From: Xenorhabdus szentirmaii DSM 16338
GTDB lineage: Bacteria; Pseudomonadota; Gammaproteobacteria; Enterobacterales; Enterobacteriaceae
Direction of reading: 5' to 3'
Length of the DNA: 64,000 bases
Assembly (NCBI RefSeq): GCF_002632585.1
Contig: NZ_NIBV01000002.1
Location: 4,919 to 68,918 of the forward strand
Below the pieces are notes generated by a model that was not told the origin of the DNA, ran no database searches, and saw only the letters and a program-made list of their open reading frames with translations. The position numbers and the translations under genes are program-made. Below, piece after piece: positions 28,049 to 37,378 of this stretch. Each line of letters begins with the position of its first letter. Positions within the stretch are counted from its first letter, which is position 1.

Positions 28049-28510
28049 TTAAGGTTTTTCCAAAATAATTGCCCCTGTTCCTTTTTCTCCCAAAATATCA
28101 TTCGGATTGCGTAATGGGCAGTCGTTGAGGGAAAGACAACCGCAGCCAATACAGCTATTTAAGTGATTACGTAGCTTTGTTAATTTTTTGATGCGTTTAT
28201 TCAGCATATCTCTCCAGTGTGATGAGATGGCTTGCCACTGGTCTGCTGTTAAATTGCTATTGGCGGGGAATTGCCCTAAAACTTCCTGAATTTCTTTGAG
28301 TGGAATTCCTGCACCTTGTGCAACTTTGATAATTGCCAGATAACGTAAAACAACAGAAGGGAAACGTCGCTGGTTTCCTTGGTTGCGTGTGCTTTTGATT
28401 AATCGCTTAGATTCATAAAAATGAATCGCTGAAATTGAGATCCCACTGCGTTTTGAAACTTCGCCAATCGTTAAAGCCCTACTGATATCAATGACTTTAT
28501 CTTTTTTCAT
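28049..28510 (-). CDS. soxR: Redox-sensitive transcriptional activator SoxR
   Basis: 153 residues (E. coli SoxR: 154). A MerR-type HTH (LTIGEVSKRSGISISAIHFYESKRLI) is followed by a dimer helix and the [2Fe-2S] cluster motif CIGCGCLSLNDC (CxxCxCxxxxxC). ATG at 28510 is preferred over a TTG at 28525 that lies inside the operator. Oxidised or nitrosylated SoxR activates a divergent promoter. Here the SoxR box directly abuts its own gene and faces an RND efflux gene. Confidence 0.96.
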   Translation of the reverse strand: MKKDKVIDISRALTIGEVSKRSGISISAIHFYESKRLIKSTRNQGNQRRFPSVVLRYLAIIKVAQGAGIPLKEIQEVLGQFPANSNLTADQWQAISSHWRDMLNKRIKKLTKLRNHLNSCIGCGCLSLNDCPLRNPNDILGEKGTGAIILEKP

Positions 28511-28515
28511 TCCTA

Positions 28516-28546
28516 TTGACCTCAAGTTAACTTGAGGTTTTATAGT
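28516..28546 (+). promoter_or_regulatory. SoxR box in a 19-bp-spaced promoter
   Basis: CCTCAAGTTAACTTGAGG at 28520-28537 is a perfect 18-bp palindrome matching the classical SoxR operator. It lies between TTGACC (28516-28521) and TATAGT (28541-28546), with a 19-bp spacer, the over-long spacing that MerR-family activators correct. It would drive transcription rightward into the efflux pseudogene. Confidence 0.93.
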
Positions 28547-28644
28547 GCAGCTTTGCTATGTCTGTCAACGAGTAAAAATACCGCTGATTATTCGAGCCAG
28601 AAAAAAGACGGAACTGTTTTTACCCAAAATAGAGGAAATAGATA

Positions 28645-31206
28645 ATGCAACGTTTTATTGAAAAGGTACTTGGAAGTCATAACGGCAGTCGCTTATGTGG
28701 GGTTTTCCAGTGATACCTTGCCCATCTCAGCGGTGACAGACTATTTATCAAGAGTGGTTGAACCGATGTTTTCCTTAATAGAAGGGGTATCAAAGGTTCA
28801 GGTATTTGGTGGGCAACAATTATCCATGCGTCTTTGGCTGGATGCTGACCGTTTGGCAGGACGGGGTTTGACAGCCGCTGATGTTGCAGCCGCAGTCAGG
28901 AAAAATAACTATCAGGCTGCCCCGGGAAAAGTGAAAGGGGAATATGTTGTTTCAAACATATACGTCAATACGGATCTCACCAGCGTTGAGGAGTTCCGTG
29001 ATCTTGTTATTCGTAACGATGGTAATGGACTGGTTCGCCTGAAAGATATCGGGACGGTAGAACTGGGGGCGGCATCCACGGAAACGAGCGGTCTGATGAA
29101 TCAAAAGGCGGCTGTTCATTTGGGGGTATTTTCAACGCCGGCGGGTAACCCTTTGGTGATCGTCGATGGCATAAAAAGTCAGTTACCCGAGATCCAAAAA
29201 ACGCTTCCTCCCGGTGTTAACGTCGAACTGGCGTTTGAAACGGCAAGCCTCAATTGATGAAGTCGTCAGCACTCTCATAGAAGCCTTGATTATTGTGATT
29301 GCAGTGATTTATTTATGTTTAGGATCACTGCGCAGTGTGTTGATCCCCGTTATCGCCATTCCTTTGTCGATATTGGGGGCGGCTGGGTTGATGCTGGCAT
29401 TTGGGTTCACCATCAATTTACTGACCTTGCTGGCAATGGTACTGGCGATTGGTCTTGTTGTTGACGATGCGATTGTTGTCGTTGAAAACGTTCATCGTCA
29501 TATTGAAGAAGGAAAATCACTTGTTGCAGCGGCATTGATAGGCACCCGGGAAGTTGCGGTACCCGTTATTGTCATGGATATTACCCTTGTTGCGGTTTAT
29601 GCGCCGATTGGCTTGATGTCCGGCCTGACGGGGTCATTGTTTAAAGAATTCACCCTGACTTTGGCGGGCGCGGTCGTTGTCTCGGGGATTGTCGCCCTGA
29701 TTTTAGCGCCGGTCATGAGTTCTTTTCTGTTGAAACCGAAGCAACAAGAGGGATTTGTAGCACGAAAGGCAGAGGCTTTTTTCGAGGGGTTGGCGCATTA
29801 TTATTCCCGCGCGTTGAATTTTTCTTTGCAGCACAGAGGGAACTGGATCGTGTGTTCAGCGAAATCCCTGAAATGAAAAGTACGTGGATAATTAATGGAA
29901 CGGACGGGCCATCCTCAGGCTACAGTGGGGTTAACTTGACAGAATGGGGGAGCGTGAGCGTTCTGCTTCAGAAATTCAGTCTGCGTTACAAACGGCAGTA
30001 GGAGAAGTTGAAGGTAGCAGTATTTTTGTATTCCAGCTTCCACCACTACCCGGCTCTACCGGGGGATTACCTGTCCAGATGGTATTGCGTAGTTCACAAG
30101 ACTATCAGGTGCTGTATCAAACAATGGAGGATATTAAACAGCGGGCGCGAGAAAGTGGATTATTTGCTGTGGTAGACAGTGATCTCGACTATAACAATCC
30201 CGTGGTTCAAATACGTATTGACCGCGCAAAGGCGAACAGTTTGGGTATTCGTATGCAGGATATTGGTGAATCACTGACATTCCTGGTAGGGGAAAACTAT
30301 ATTAACCGCTTTGGTATGGAAGGCCGCTCATATGACGTCATTCCACAAAGTATGCGTAGTCAACGACTCACACCAGAAGCGCTAGCGCGTCATTTCGTGA
30401 GATCTGAAAACCAAAATATGATCCCGCTTTCTACTGTTGTTTCTGTTTCAACGAAAGTTGAGCCTAACAAATTAACCCAATTTAATCAGCAAAATGCGGC
30501 AATTTTGCAGGCTATTCCGGCGCCGGGAGTCACATTGGGCCAAACAGTGGCTTTTATTGAAAATGCAACCGAGAGCTTGCCTGTGGGGTTCAGCCATGAT
30601 TGGCAGTCTGATTCACGGCAGTATAAGCAAGAAGGAAACACCCTTGTTTTTGCTTTCCTTTCTGCCTTAATCATCATTTACTTGGTGTTGGCGGCACAAT
30701 ATGAAAGCCTCGTTGAACCTTTGATTATTCTGATCACTGTACCGCTTTCCATCTGTGGAGCGTTATTCCCACTGGCGATGGGGCATATCACATTAAACAT
30801 CTATACCCAAATTGGGTTGGTCACACTGATTGGCCTTATCAGTAAGCATGGGATTTTAATGGTGGAGTTTGCCAATGAATTACAAGTAACAGAAGGAATA
30901 AACAAGCGCTTGGCGATATTGAAGGCCGCGAAAATTCGTTTGCGTCCAATATTGATGACAACAGCGGCAATGGTTATCGGGTTGGTGCCGTTATTGTTTG
31001 CCAGTGGTGCTGGTGCAAATAGCCGTTTTGGTATCGGGCTGGTCATTGTCTGCGGTATGTTGGTGGGTACGTGCTTCACATTATTTGTGTTGCCAACAAT
31101 ATATACATTGCTGGCAAGAAATCATTCTGCTGTGACAAAGAGAAAACAGGATCTGGCAGAAGCCGATGAAATAATGGGCAACACAATTAAACCTTCTTTG
31201 AATTAA
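28645..31206 (+). pseudogene. RND multidrug efflux permease, degraded
   Basis: Three frames together give most of an HAE1/AcrB-type permease: VITAVAYVGFSSDTLPISAVTDYLSRVVEP..., then ALIIVIAVIYLCLGSLRSVLIPVIAIPLSILGA with the GLVVDDAIVVVENVHRHIEEG motif, then VFAFLSALIIIYLVLAAQYESLVEP and GLISKHGILMVEFAN. The start (ATG 28645) keeps about a dozen codons, then loses the first membrane helix and part of the porter domain. Further breaks lie near 29240 (frameshift), near 29850-29880 (deletion of a mid-protein segment) and near 29947 (frameshift). Total length is about 2.56 kb against roughly 3.1 kb for the family. It cannot make a working pump. No membrane-fusion or outer-membrane partner gene is present here. 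Confidence 0.92.
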
Positions 31207-31222
31207 AAATTAATGGTGGATA

Positions 31223-31337
31223 ACAGTTCCTATAGGCAATGGATTTTAATAAGCCTCTCATTAATACCGAGGGGCTATGCCAGCAACGCGGTCCTTCGGA
31301 AGGCGACGGGCATATTTATGGTGGATATAGGAACTGT
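31223..31337 (+). other. 115-bp palindromic element (possible MITE or structured RNA)
   Basis: ACAGTTCCTATA at 31223-31234 and its exact reverse complement at 31326-31337 bracket two further hairpins: AGCCTCTC/GAGGGGCT (about 31252-31275, one G-T pair) and ATGCC...GGCAT enclosing CCTTCGGAAGG. The whole folds as a three-way junction. It sits in the leader of the ygfZ-like gene. The family is unknown; the size is like short palindromic enterobacterial repeats. Confidence 0.55.
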
Positions 31338-31397
31338 ATTTTCATATACCAGTCACGGCGTATTTTTTTAAACTTGTTTATTGATAGAGGGATTATT

Positions 31398-32399
31398 ATG
31401 GTTTATCAAAAACTGTTTTCGAAATTAATTCAGTCTCCTCCTCTTTCTTCCGCTTTACTTCCGTTAACATTGATGCCGCTGGAAGAGTGGGGAGTAGTAA
31501 CCGTCACCGGTGCTGACAGCCAGCCGTATTTACAAGGTCAAGTTACCGCAGATATCAATTTACTTGGCAATAATCAGCATGTACTAGCCGCTCATTGTGA
31601 TGCTAAAGGAAAAGTGTGGAGTAATTTGCGGTTATTTCATCGCCACGATGGATTTTCTTATATTGCACGTCATAACCTTCTTGAGATGCAACTGACGGAA
31701 TTAAAGAAATATGCTGTATTTTCTAAAGTCACGCTGACTGAAGATAAAGAAAGTATTTTGCTCGGTATTGCGGGTAAAAAATGTCGGGAATCATTGTCGG
31801 TATTGTTTCCGAGCCTGCCAGATGCAGCTAACCCAGTGGTTCAGCTGGGATCAACAACATTACTTTATTTCTTCCGGCCAGCAGAGCGGTTTTTATTGGT
31901 CACAGATGTGGAAATGGCCACGGAATTAATAGAAAAATTACGGCCATCATTAAATGACAGTCAGCAGTGGTTGGCATTGGATATTGAAGCCGGTTTTCCT
32001 GTCATTGAGGCCGTGACCAGTGCTCAATTTACTCCGCAAGCCATTAATCTTCAGGCCATTGAAGGCAGCATTAGTTTTGATAAAGGCATGTATATGGGAT
32101 TAGCCACCATAGCGCGGACTAAATATCGTGGTGTAAATAAACGGGCTATGTATTGGTTAGCCGGAAGTTCTGGTTATCTTCCTGTTGCCGGAGATGAATT
32201 GGAATGGCAGCTGGGTGCAAGCTGGCGTCGAACCGGAACAATTCTGTCGGCGGTAAAAATGGCTGATAATACGATTTGGATTCAGGTTGTCATGAATAAT
32301 GATATGAATGAAGGAAATATATTTCGTTTGTATGGTGATGAAGGTCATTCATTGACTATTCAGCCATTACCTTATTTATTGAATTCTGACACAGAATAG
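31398..32399 (+). CDS. YgfZ-like folate-binding protein lacking the signature cysteine
   Basis: 333 residues from MVYQKLFSKLIQ (ATG 31398); a longer frame would run back through the palindromic element. The YgfZ/GcvT-like fold is clear: GVVTVTGADSQPYLQGQVTADI, AAHCDAKGKVWSNLRLF, LDIEAGFPVI, FTPQAINLQ. YgfZ helps make or repair certain Fe-S enzymes through a KGCYTGQE motif whose Cys is essential in E. coli. Here that motif reads KGMYMGLATIARTKYRG, with Cys to Met and loss of the Gln-Glu pair. The downstream Arg and Lys are kept. It may have lost function or changed role; length is close to the E. coli protein (326). Confidence 0.88.
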   Translation: MVYQKLFSKLIQSPPLSSALLPLTLMPLEEWGVVTVTGADSQPYLQGQVTADINLLGNNQHVLAAHCDAKGKVWSNLRLFHRHDGFSYIARHNLLEMQLTELKKYAVFSKVTLTEDKESILLGIAGKKCRESLSVLFPSLPDAANPVVQLGSTTLLYFFRPAERFLLVTDVEMATELIEKLRPSLNDSQQWLALDIEAGFPVIEAVTSAQFTPQAINLQAIEGSISFDKGMYMGLATIARTKYRGVNKRAMYWLAGSSGYLPVAGDELEWQLGASWRRTGTILSAVKMADNTIWIQVVMNNDMNEGNIFRLYGDEGHSLTIQPLPYLLNSDTE

Positions 32400-32494
32400 T
32401 AACTCTGTGTTTAACTATAAAAGCAACTATCTCTTATAATAATATTCACGGTACTTCACAGGGATATTTTACACTTACGAAGATACCACACCGA

Positions 32495-32587
32495 CTAAAA
32501 GAGAGCGGGGAATAGCTGGCCAGCATGATATTGCGCAATAGCCGCTGCGTTACCACCCGCACTCGTGAAGATTTTAGCGGTTAATCG
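32495..32587 (-). other. Short open stretch following the GIN-domain gene, origin unclear
   Basis: In the same frame as the upstream minus-strand gene, right after its stop, 30 codons are open (LTAKIFTSAGGNAAAIAQYHAGQLFPALF) to a TAG at 32495. It reads like the end of a protein, but I cannot name the family. It may be a gene remnant or chance. Confidence 0.25.
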
Positions 32588-33238
32588 TTAAGAACAAGAA
32601 CTTGTGGAAACATGACTGGTAATATTATCTTTGATTTTGACGACTGCATCTTTATCGACAGAGATACTGGCTCCGGCGGTCAGGTAACCGGTAATGTTTG
32701 GAATATGGCAAAGAGAGGCTTTGGCACCCATGCTTAAGCTGATTTGAGCGGAATCGGCGCGAAATTTCTGAGCAGGCTCATTAAATATTGCCCCCATATT
32801 TAACTCCAGACCTAAATGTTTAGTTTGACCTTCAACATCTATCTGACTTCCCATTTCACCGGTGACTTTCAGTTTTTCACTATTGACAGCACAAGCTGCT
32901 ACTTTTGCTTTAACCCCTTGTTTAATTGAGATATTATTCAGTGGTTGATTGGTGTATAAAGTAATATCAAGGCGTTCAGAGAATGAATTATCTTTGTTGT
33001 TAGCTTCGTTAATTAAATTAAGCATATTGCCATCAAAAGCGATATCAAGTTTATTGATGGCTGATTGTGATCCTTTGACATTTAAAGATGAAGCATCAGC
33101 ACATTTGATGGTGAGAATAATTCCTTTCTGTGCATTAACAGCTGTGAATTTTTGTAGCTCAACCGTTTTTTCTGCTGCCATTGCAGAATGAAATGCTGCC
33201 CCTGAAATGAATGCCATTAAAATTGCAAGTTTTTTCAT
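32588..33238 (-). CDS. Secreted GIN-domain (DUF2807-like) protein
   Basis: 216 residues with a clear signal peptide (MKKLAILMAFISGAAFHSAMA, cleavage before AEK). The mature part has the repetitive short beta strands of the head-GIN/DUF2807 fold (FTAVNAQKGIILTIKCADASSLNVKG, LKVTGEMGSQIDVEGQTKHLGLELNMGA). Five Cys residues occur in the mature chain, consistent with periplasmic disulfides. The molecular function of this family is unknown. It is a single gene with its own upstream region. Confidence 0.75.
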   Translation of the reverse strand: MKKLAILMAFISGAAFHSAMAAEKTVELQKFTAVNAQKGIILTIKCADASSLNVKGSQSAINKLDIAFDGNMLNLINEANNKDNSFSERLDITLYTNQPLNNISIKQGVKAKVAACAVNSEKLKVTGEMGSQIDVEGQTKHLGLELNMGAIFNEPAQKFRADSAQISLSMGAKASLCHIPNITGYLTAGASISVDKDAVVKIKDNITSHVSTSSCS

Positions 33239-33763
33239 AAAAATACCTATGATACAAGTAAGGGTTATGTGATCAGATAGTCAAGATCCAATAACATATT
33301 GGATAAGATGGTTATAATATACTTAACTGATGAGTTTATTTTTTGAACGAATCATCTTGGAGTTTATACTTAACTAAAGGCGCTATTCAACATGTTTAAT
33401 TGTTATTTGTATTTAAATTAAAAAAGTAACGAATAAACTATCATCAACAATATATCGTAAAGGGGTGTTTTATCAGATCAGATTAGATTATTAATTACAT
33501 ATTGTAATTATTTGTTATCAATTTTACATAGATATTTAAAGCCTGCCATGTCATCTTCCGTTTTATCCTTCACTATAAACGGCGTTATGTTGTTATCATG
33601 GTTTTATGCTTCAATGTTTTTCGCTTCTCAATAGGAAATGGGGTTTGGTTTAAGTCCAAAGAGAAACAAAATAAATTTTTTGATTTTATTTTATCATTAT
33701 TGTAATTTATGTAATTAATGATGTCGCCATTGTTTATTAAAGTGATAATGCATTAATTGACAA
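33239..33763. other. AT-rich intergenic region
   Basis: About 525 bp without a plausible gene on either strand. It holds the upstream region of the GIN-domain gene and the point where the N-terminal part of the following truncated gene was lost. Confidence 0.6.
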
Positions 33764-33766
33764 TAA

Positions 33767-34612
33767 GAAAAGAAGTATTTTGATGAATTAAATATATACC
33801 AAGAACTCACATTCCAGTTTATGTTATGGACGATAAATAGTACGTTAGTACCCGGGTATGGGCAGTATTCTGATATGAATGTTTTCATGAAAGGTTATTC
33901 CTTTCTCCAGCTTTCCCATATTAATAACAGTGATTATTTAACGAAGAAACAAAAAGAAGAAATTAGGGATTTCTTTTTTTGGCATTTTCTCTATACACAT
34001 CCGGTTAATGAAGAAACGTTAGAGGCATTTAGTTTCAGGGGGCAAGACCTTTTTTATTCTGATGCCAATGTTAAAGTTTCCGATTATTTTCGGCTATACC
34101 ATGATTTTTATATTGAAAGATATTCCAGCTATAAAGATAAGCTGGAGGTCAAACCCCAAGATATTGAGCAATTCAAATATCTGACTTTAGATTTAATCAA
34201 AGTCATTGAAGGAAAAAGTAAAAAACTGAAATTGCCTGATGATGAGGAATTAAGCATTATACTTAATTATGTCAATAATATCGATTTTTTCTTGAAGAGT
34301 TACTATTCAGATAGGGAGTCGATTTTTAGACTTTTAAAAAATGCATTATTGCGAAGCGATGAAGATTCATACCAAAACTATATTTTTAGTGTTTTTATTC
34401 AAAACTATGTATGTTATATCCTAAATTTTGATTTTGATGAGATGAAATATCTTGTGGATTACTTTAATGAAGATATTGATACATACAATAATATTATTAA
34501 AAGAATTCATAGTGACGCTATTTTTATTGATAGACTTGTCTACCTTAAAAAAGTAGATGTCCTGAGTTACGATACCTTCTTTATGGCATTGGATGAAAAT
34601 AGAAAAAGGTAG
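33767..34612 (+). pseudogene. Truncated paralogue of the orphan Rhs immunity protein
   Basis: The frame is open from just after a TAA at 33764-33766 and already homologous there: FDELNIYQELTFQFMLWTINST matches FDRF..NLYDEQVFLYLLFTVNS of the 356-residue protein at 23021. The first in-frame ATG is at 33821, which would give 263 residues. GYSFLQLSHINN, WHFLYTHPVNEETLEAFSF and IQNYVCYILNFDFDEM parallel the other copy throughout. About 75-80 N-terminal residues are missing. It is either a dead remnant or a shortened orphan immunity gene expressed from 33821. Confidence 0.75.
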
Positions 34613-34628
34613 TATAGAGAGAAATAAT

Positions 34629-35075
34629 ATGGTTATGAAGCTCATTCCAGAAAAGGTTGATTTCAGGATTTCAACCACAGATTTAGAAACAGTTTATACC
34701 GAATCAGGCGGGATGAAATTAAGGATTGATGCACAAAAAAGAGAGGATATTGAAAATAATCATTATCGTGAGATAGTGATAAATTTTGTGAGTGTTGCTG
34801 AATTAAGATGTACGACTGTCAATTTTTGGGAGTTCCATTATTCGGATTTCATTATTGAAAATGTTGCTGGAAATGACGGAATGGCTTTCTGGAGAAAAAA
34901 CAATTATTCAGCAGATCCGCATTTTTATGAATTGGCCAATTCTAAAATCCTTGAAGAGCGAGGAAAGCGTTATGACCCTCGTAATGGACTCAACCTAAAG
35001 CATTATCTTATTATCGGATATGATAGTTACATTGAAGTTGTCGCATCAAAATATGAATACCAATTTTTATCTTGA
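34629..35075 (+). CDS. Unknown protein beside the immunity-gene paralogue
   Basis: 148 residues from ATG 34629; AGAGAG lies about 10 bp upstream. Soluble, mixed alpha/beta, with motifs such as HYREIVINFVSVAELRCTTVNFWEFHYSDF and ending GYDSYIEVVASKYEYQFLS. No known family is recognised. It follows the truncated immunity paralogue by 16 bp in the same orientation, so it may be another orphan immunity gene. A hairpin at 35116-35137 follows it. Confidence 0.65.
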   Translation: MVMKLIPEKVDFRISTTDLETVYTESGGMKLRIDAQKREDIENNHYREIVINFVSVAELRCTTVNFWEFHYSDFIIENVAGNDGMAFWRKNNYSADPHFYELANSKILEERGKRYDPRNGLNLKHYLIIGYDSYIEVVASKYEYQFLS

Positions 35076-35115
35076 GATAAAATAATGCTCTGATTGGGAA
35101 AGGCGACGGGAGTAA

Positions 35116-35137
35116 GCTCCCTAATAGAATAGGGAGC
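35116..35137. terminator. Hairpin between convergent genes
   Basis: GCTCCCTA and TAGGGAGC form a perfect 8-bp stem with a 6-base loop, between the plus-strand unknown gene and mltD, which converge. No long T-run follows on either side, so termination is only likely. Confidence 0.5.
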
Positions 35138-35159
35138 GGCATGTTGTGACATGATGTTC

Positions 35160-36497
35160 TTAATTGAGATAAAGAGTTAACGCGATACCGGGTTTCATCT
35201 CTTTGATTTTGATATTTTTATTCCAATTAATCAGATCATTGAGGTTGACGCCGTGGCGCTTGGCGATGCTGGAAAAGGAGTCACCTTTGCGTACCCGGTA
35301 GGTAATGGGACTACTTTTATCAATTTTCAGTACTTGCCCAATCCTGAGGTGATCCGCTGTTTTCAGGTTGTTCAACTTTTGCAACTCACGATGGTTCGTA
35401 TTAAAGCGTTTCGCAATCGCTGACAGTGTATCTCCAGAACGAACTGTGTATTGGCCTTGGTGTTGTACCTTACGGGTATTGTTTACAACAGCCAGACGGA
35501 TATCTTTCAAGGTGTTTTTATCGGTCAGCGAAGTTTTAAACTGGTGAACATTCTTCTTCGGTAACATGATGTAATACGGACCGTAAGGAGAGGTCATTCC
35601 TTGTTTATAACCCGGATTATAGGCTTTGAGCGAAGTCAGAGATAATCCGGATAATTCAGCCGCTTGGGACAACATGATGGGTTGCCCGACATCAACTTTG
35701 GTCAGTGCTTCCTGATTGCTGAGTTTTGGCAACTTGAAACCAAATTTTTCATTGTGGCGAACAATATGACTCAACGCCAAAATCTTGGGAACGTAGTGCA
35801 TTGTTTCCCGTGGCAATGACAGGGACCAGAAATCCGTCGGTTTTCCTTTTTCCTGATTATCCTTGATTGCTCGCATGACCCGGCCTTCACCGCTGTTATA
35901 AGAAGCAATGGTTAATAACCAATCACCATTGAACCGTTTGTTCAGACTGTTCAGCATATCCAGAGCAACTGTCGTTGATGCGGCGATATCCCGACGGGCA
36001 TCGTACCACTTATCTTGTGTCAGGCCATAATAGCGGCCGGTGCTGGGGATAATCTGCCATAAACCAGCGGCCTTGGCATAAGACGTAGCATGAGGGTTAA
36101 AAGCACTCTCCACTATGGGCAGGAATACTAATTCCATTGGCATATCGCGTTTATCAAGCTGCTCAACTATCCAATAAAGATACGGCTCTGCTTTTGACGC
36201 CACATTTTGGAGATGACTCTTATGCTTAAGGTAGTAATTTTGTTCTTCACGCACCCTGTTATGATCAGGAATTTCCATCTTCAACTCATCACGGATGTGT
36301 CCCCACAAATCTTGTTGGGCTGTTGGACTCACCTTCCAGCTTGCAGTTTTTTCTGGTTCTGCAATGTCGCCTGTTTTCTGATTCGTCGAAGACATTTTCT
36401 GTTTTTGTGTTTGTTGCTGGGAGGGCACTTTTGGTTGCAAGCCCGACTGACACCCAGCAAGCAAAACAGAGGCGAACAAGATCGCTTTTGTCTTCAT
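35160..36497 (-). CDS. mltD: Membrane-bound lytic murein transglycosylase D
   Basis: 445 residues from MKTKAILFASVLLAGCQSG, a lipoprotein signal with lipobox LAGC, matching the E. coli MltD start; a GTG 12 bp upstream is less likely. The SLT catalytic domain has the Glu in LPIVESAFNPHA, AAGLWQIIPSTGRYYGL and ASYNSGEGRV. Two C-terminal LysM repeats bind peptidoglycan (YTVRSGDTLSAIAKRFNTN, YRVRKGDSFSSIAKRHGVN). It cleaves murein glycan strands at the outer membrane. It lies downstream of gloB on the same strand, as in E. coli. Confidence 0.97.
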   Translation of the reverse strand: MKTKAILFASVLLAGCQSGLQPKVPSQQQTQKQKMSSTNQKTGDIAEPEKTASWKVSPTAQQDLWGHIRDELKMEIPDHNRVREEQNYYLKHKSHLQNVASKAEPYLYWIVEQLDKRDMPMELVFLPIVESAFNPHATSYAKAAGLWQIIPSTGRYYGLTQDKWYDARRDIAASTTVALDMLNSLNKRFNGDWLLTIASYNSGEGRVMRAIKDNQEKGKPTDFWSLSLPRETMHYVPKILALSHIVRHNEKFGFKLPKLSNQEALTKVDVGQPIMLSQAAELSGLSLTSLKAYNPGYKQGMTSPYGPYYIMLPKKNVHQFKTSLTDKNTLKDIRLAVVNNTRKVQHQGQYTVRSGDTLSAIAKRFNTNHRELQKLNNLKTADHLRIGQVLKIDKSSPITYRVRKGDSFSSIAKRHGVNLNDLINWNKNIKIKEMKPGIALTLYLN

Positions 36498-36568
36498 GTC
36501 TCGATTCACTTTTGCCTAAAAGGTGAGCGATGATACTGAGCAATCAAGCAGAAGACAACCCAACAGGA

Positions 36569-37324
36569 TCAAAAATTATCTTTATAACCTCTTAGTTGCT
36601 GAAAAACAGAAGAAAGTGGTATTGAATTAGGTTTAATGCCGATATTTTTTTGTAAATCAATGTCGTGACAATTTAAGAATATATTTATTTTTCTCTCCGT
36701 CTGTAAAACTGTAGGGACGGTTGCTTGATTGTTCTCACGTAATTGAATGATTTTATGATAGTAATCGTCAATAACCTGATTTTCAGGCAGGATGGTTTTC
36801 GCAAATGCCATGTTTGCAGCGGTATATTCATGGGCACAGCAGATTAAGGTATCATCGGGCAGTGATGAAATTTTCGCGATGGAGGCAAACATCTGCTCGG
36901 CTGTACCTTCAAAAATACGCCCGCAACCGCCGGAAAACAGGGTATCCCCGCAAAATAAATAGGGTGCCTGATAAAATGCGACATGACCCAGTGTATGGCC
37001 CGGCAACCCAATGACGTTGAAATAAAATTGTTCAACGTTTACGACGTCATGTTCATTAACAATATGTGTGGCGCCTTTATTTCGGGTTTCTTCCGGGCCG
37101 TAGATGGGTAAGTCGGGATATTTTTTGAGTAAACCGGCTACACCACCGACATGGTCATGGTGGTGATGTGTCAGCAGGACAGCCACAGGTATAATTTCAT
37201 TTGCTGCTAGAATATTAATGACTGGTTGTGATTCAGCGGGGTCAATAATGACACAATGTTTGCCTTCATCACAAAGTAACCAAATGTAGTTATCTGAAAG
37301 TACAGGGATCCTGATAAGCTCCAT
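36569..37324 (-). CDS. gloB: Hydroxyacylglutathione hydrolase (glyoxalase II)
   Basis: 251 residues, identical in length to E. coli GloB, from MELIRIPVLSDNYIW. The metallo-beta-lactamase signature THHHHDHVGG binds the two metals, with further ligands in LPGHTLGHVAFY, FCGDTLFSGGCGRIFEGT and CCAHEYT. It hydrolyses S-lactoylglutathione to D-lactate and glutathione in methylglyoxal detoxification. It is divergent from yafS with a 54-bp gap between starts. Confidence 0.97.
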   Translation of the reverse strand: MELIRIPVLSDNYIWLLCDEGKHCVIIDPAESQPVINILAANEIIPVAVLLTHHHHDHVGGVAGLLKKYPDLPIYGPEETRNKGATHIVNEHDVVNVEQFYFNVIGLPGHTLGHVAFYQAPYLFCGDTLFSGGCGRIFEGTAEQMFASIAKISSLPDDTLICCAHEYTAANMAFAKTILPENQVIDDYYHKIIQLRENNQATVPTVLQTERKINIFLNCHDIDLQKNIGIKPNSIPLSSVFQQLRGYKDNF

Positions 37325-37378
37325 GATATGCCTCATTTTTTCGTAATCGATTTACCATTGGTTGGAAAGGAAGATGAC

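Noticed and set aside
28511-28525. Upstream TTG start giving SoxR five extra residues
   Set aside because: The TTG lies inside the SoxR operator palindrome, and the ATG at 28510 gives the family length.
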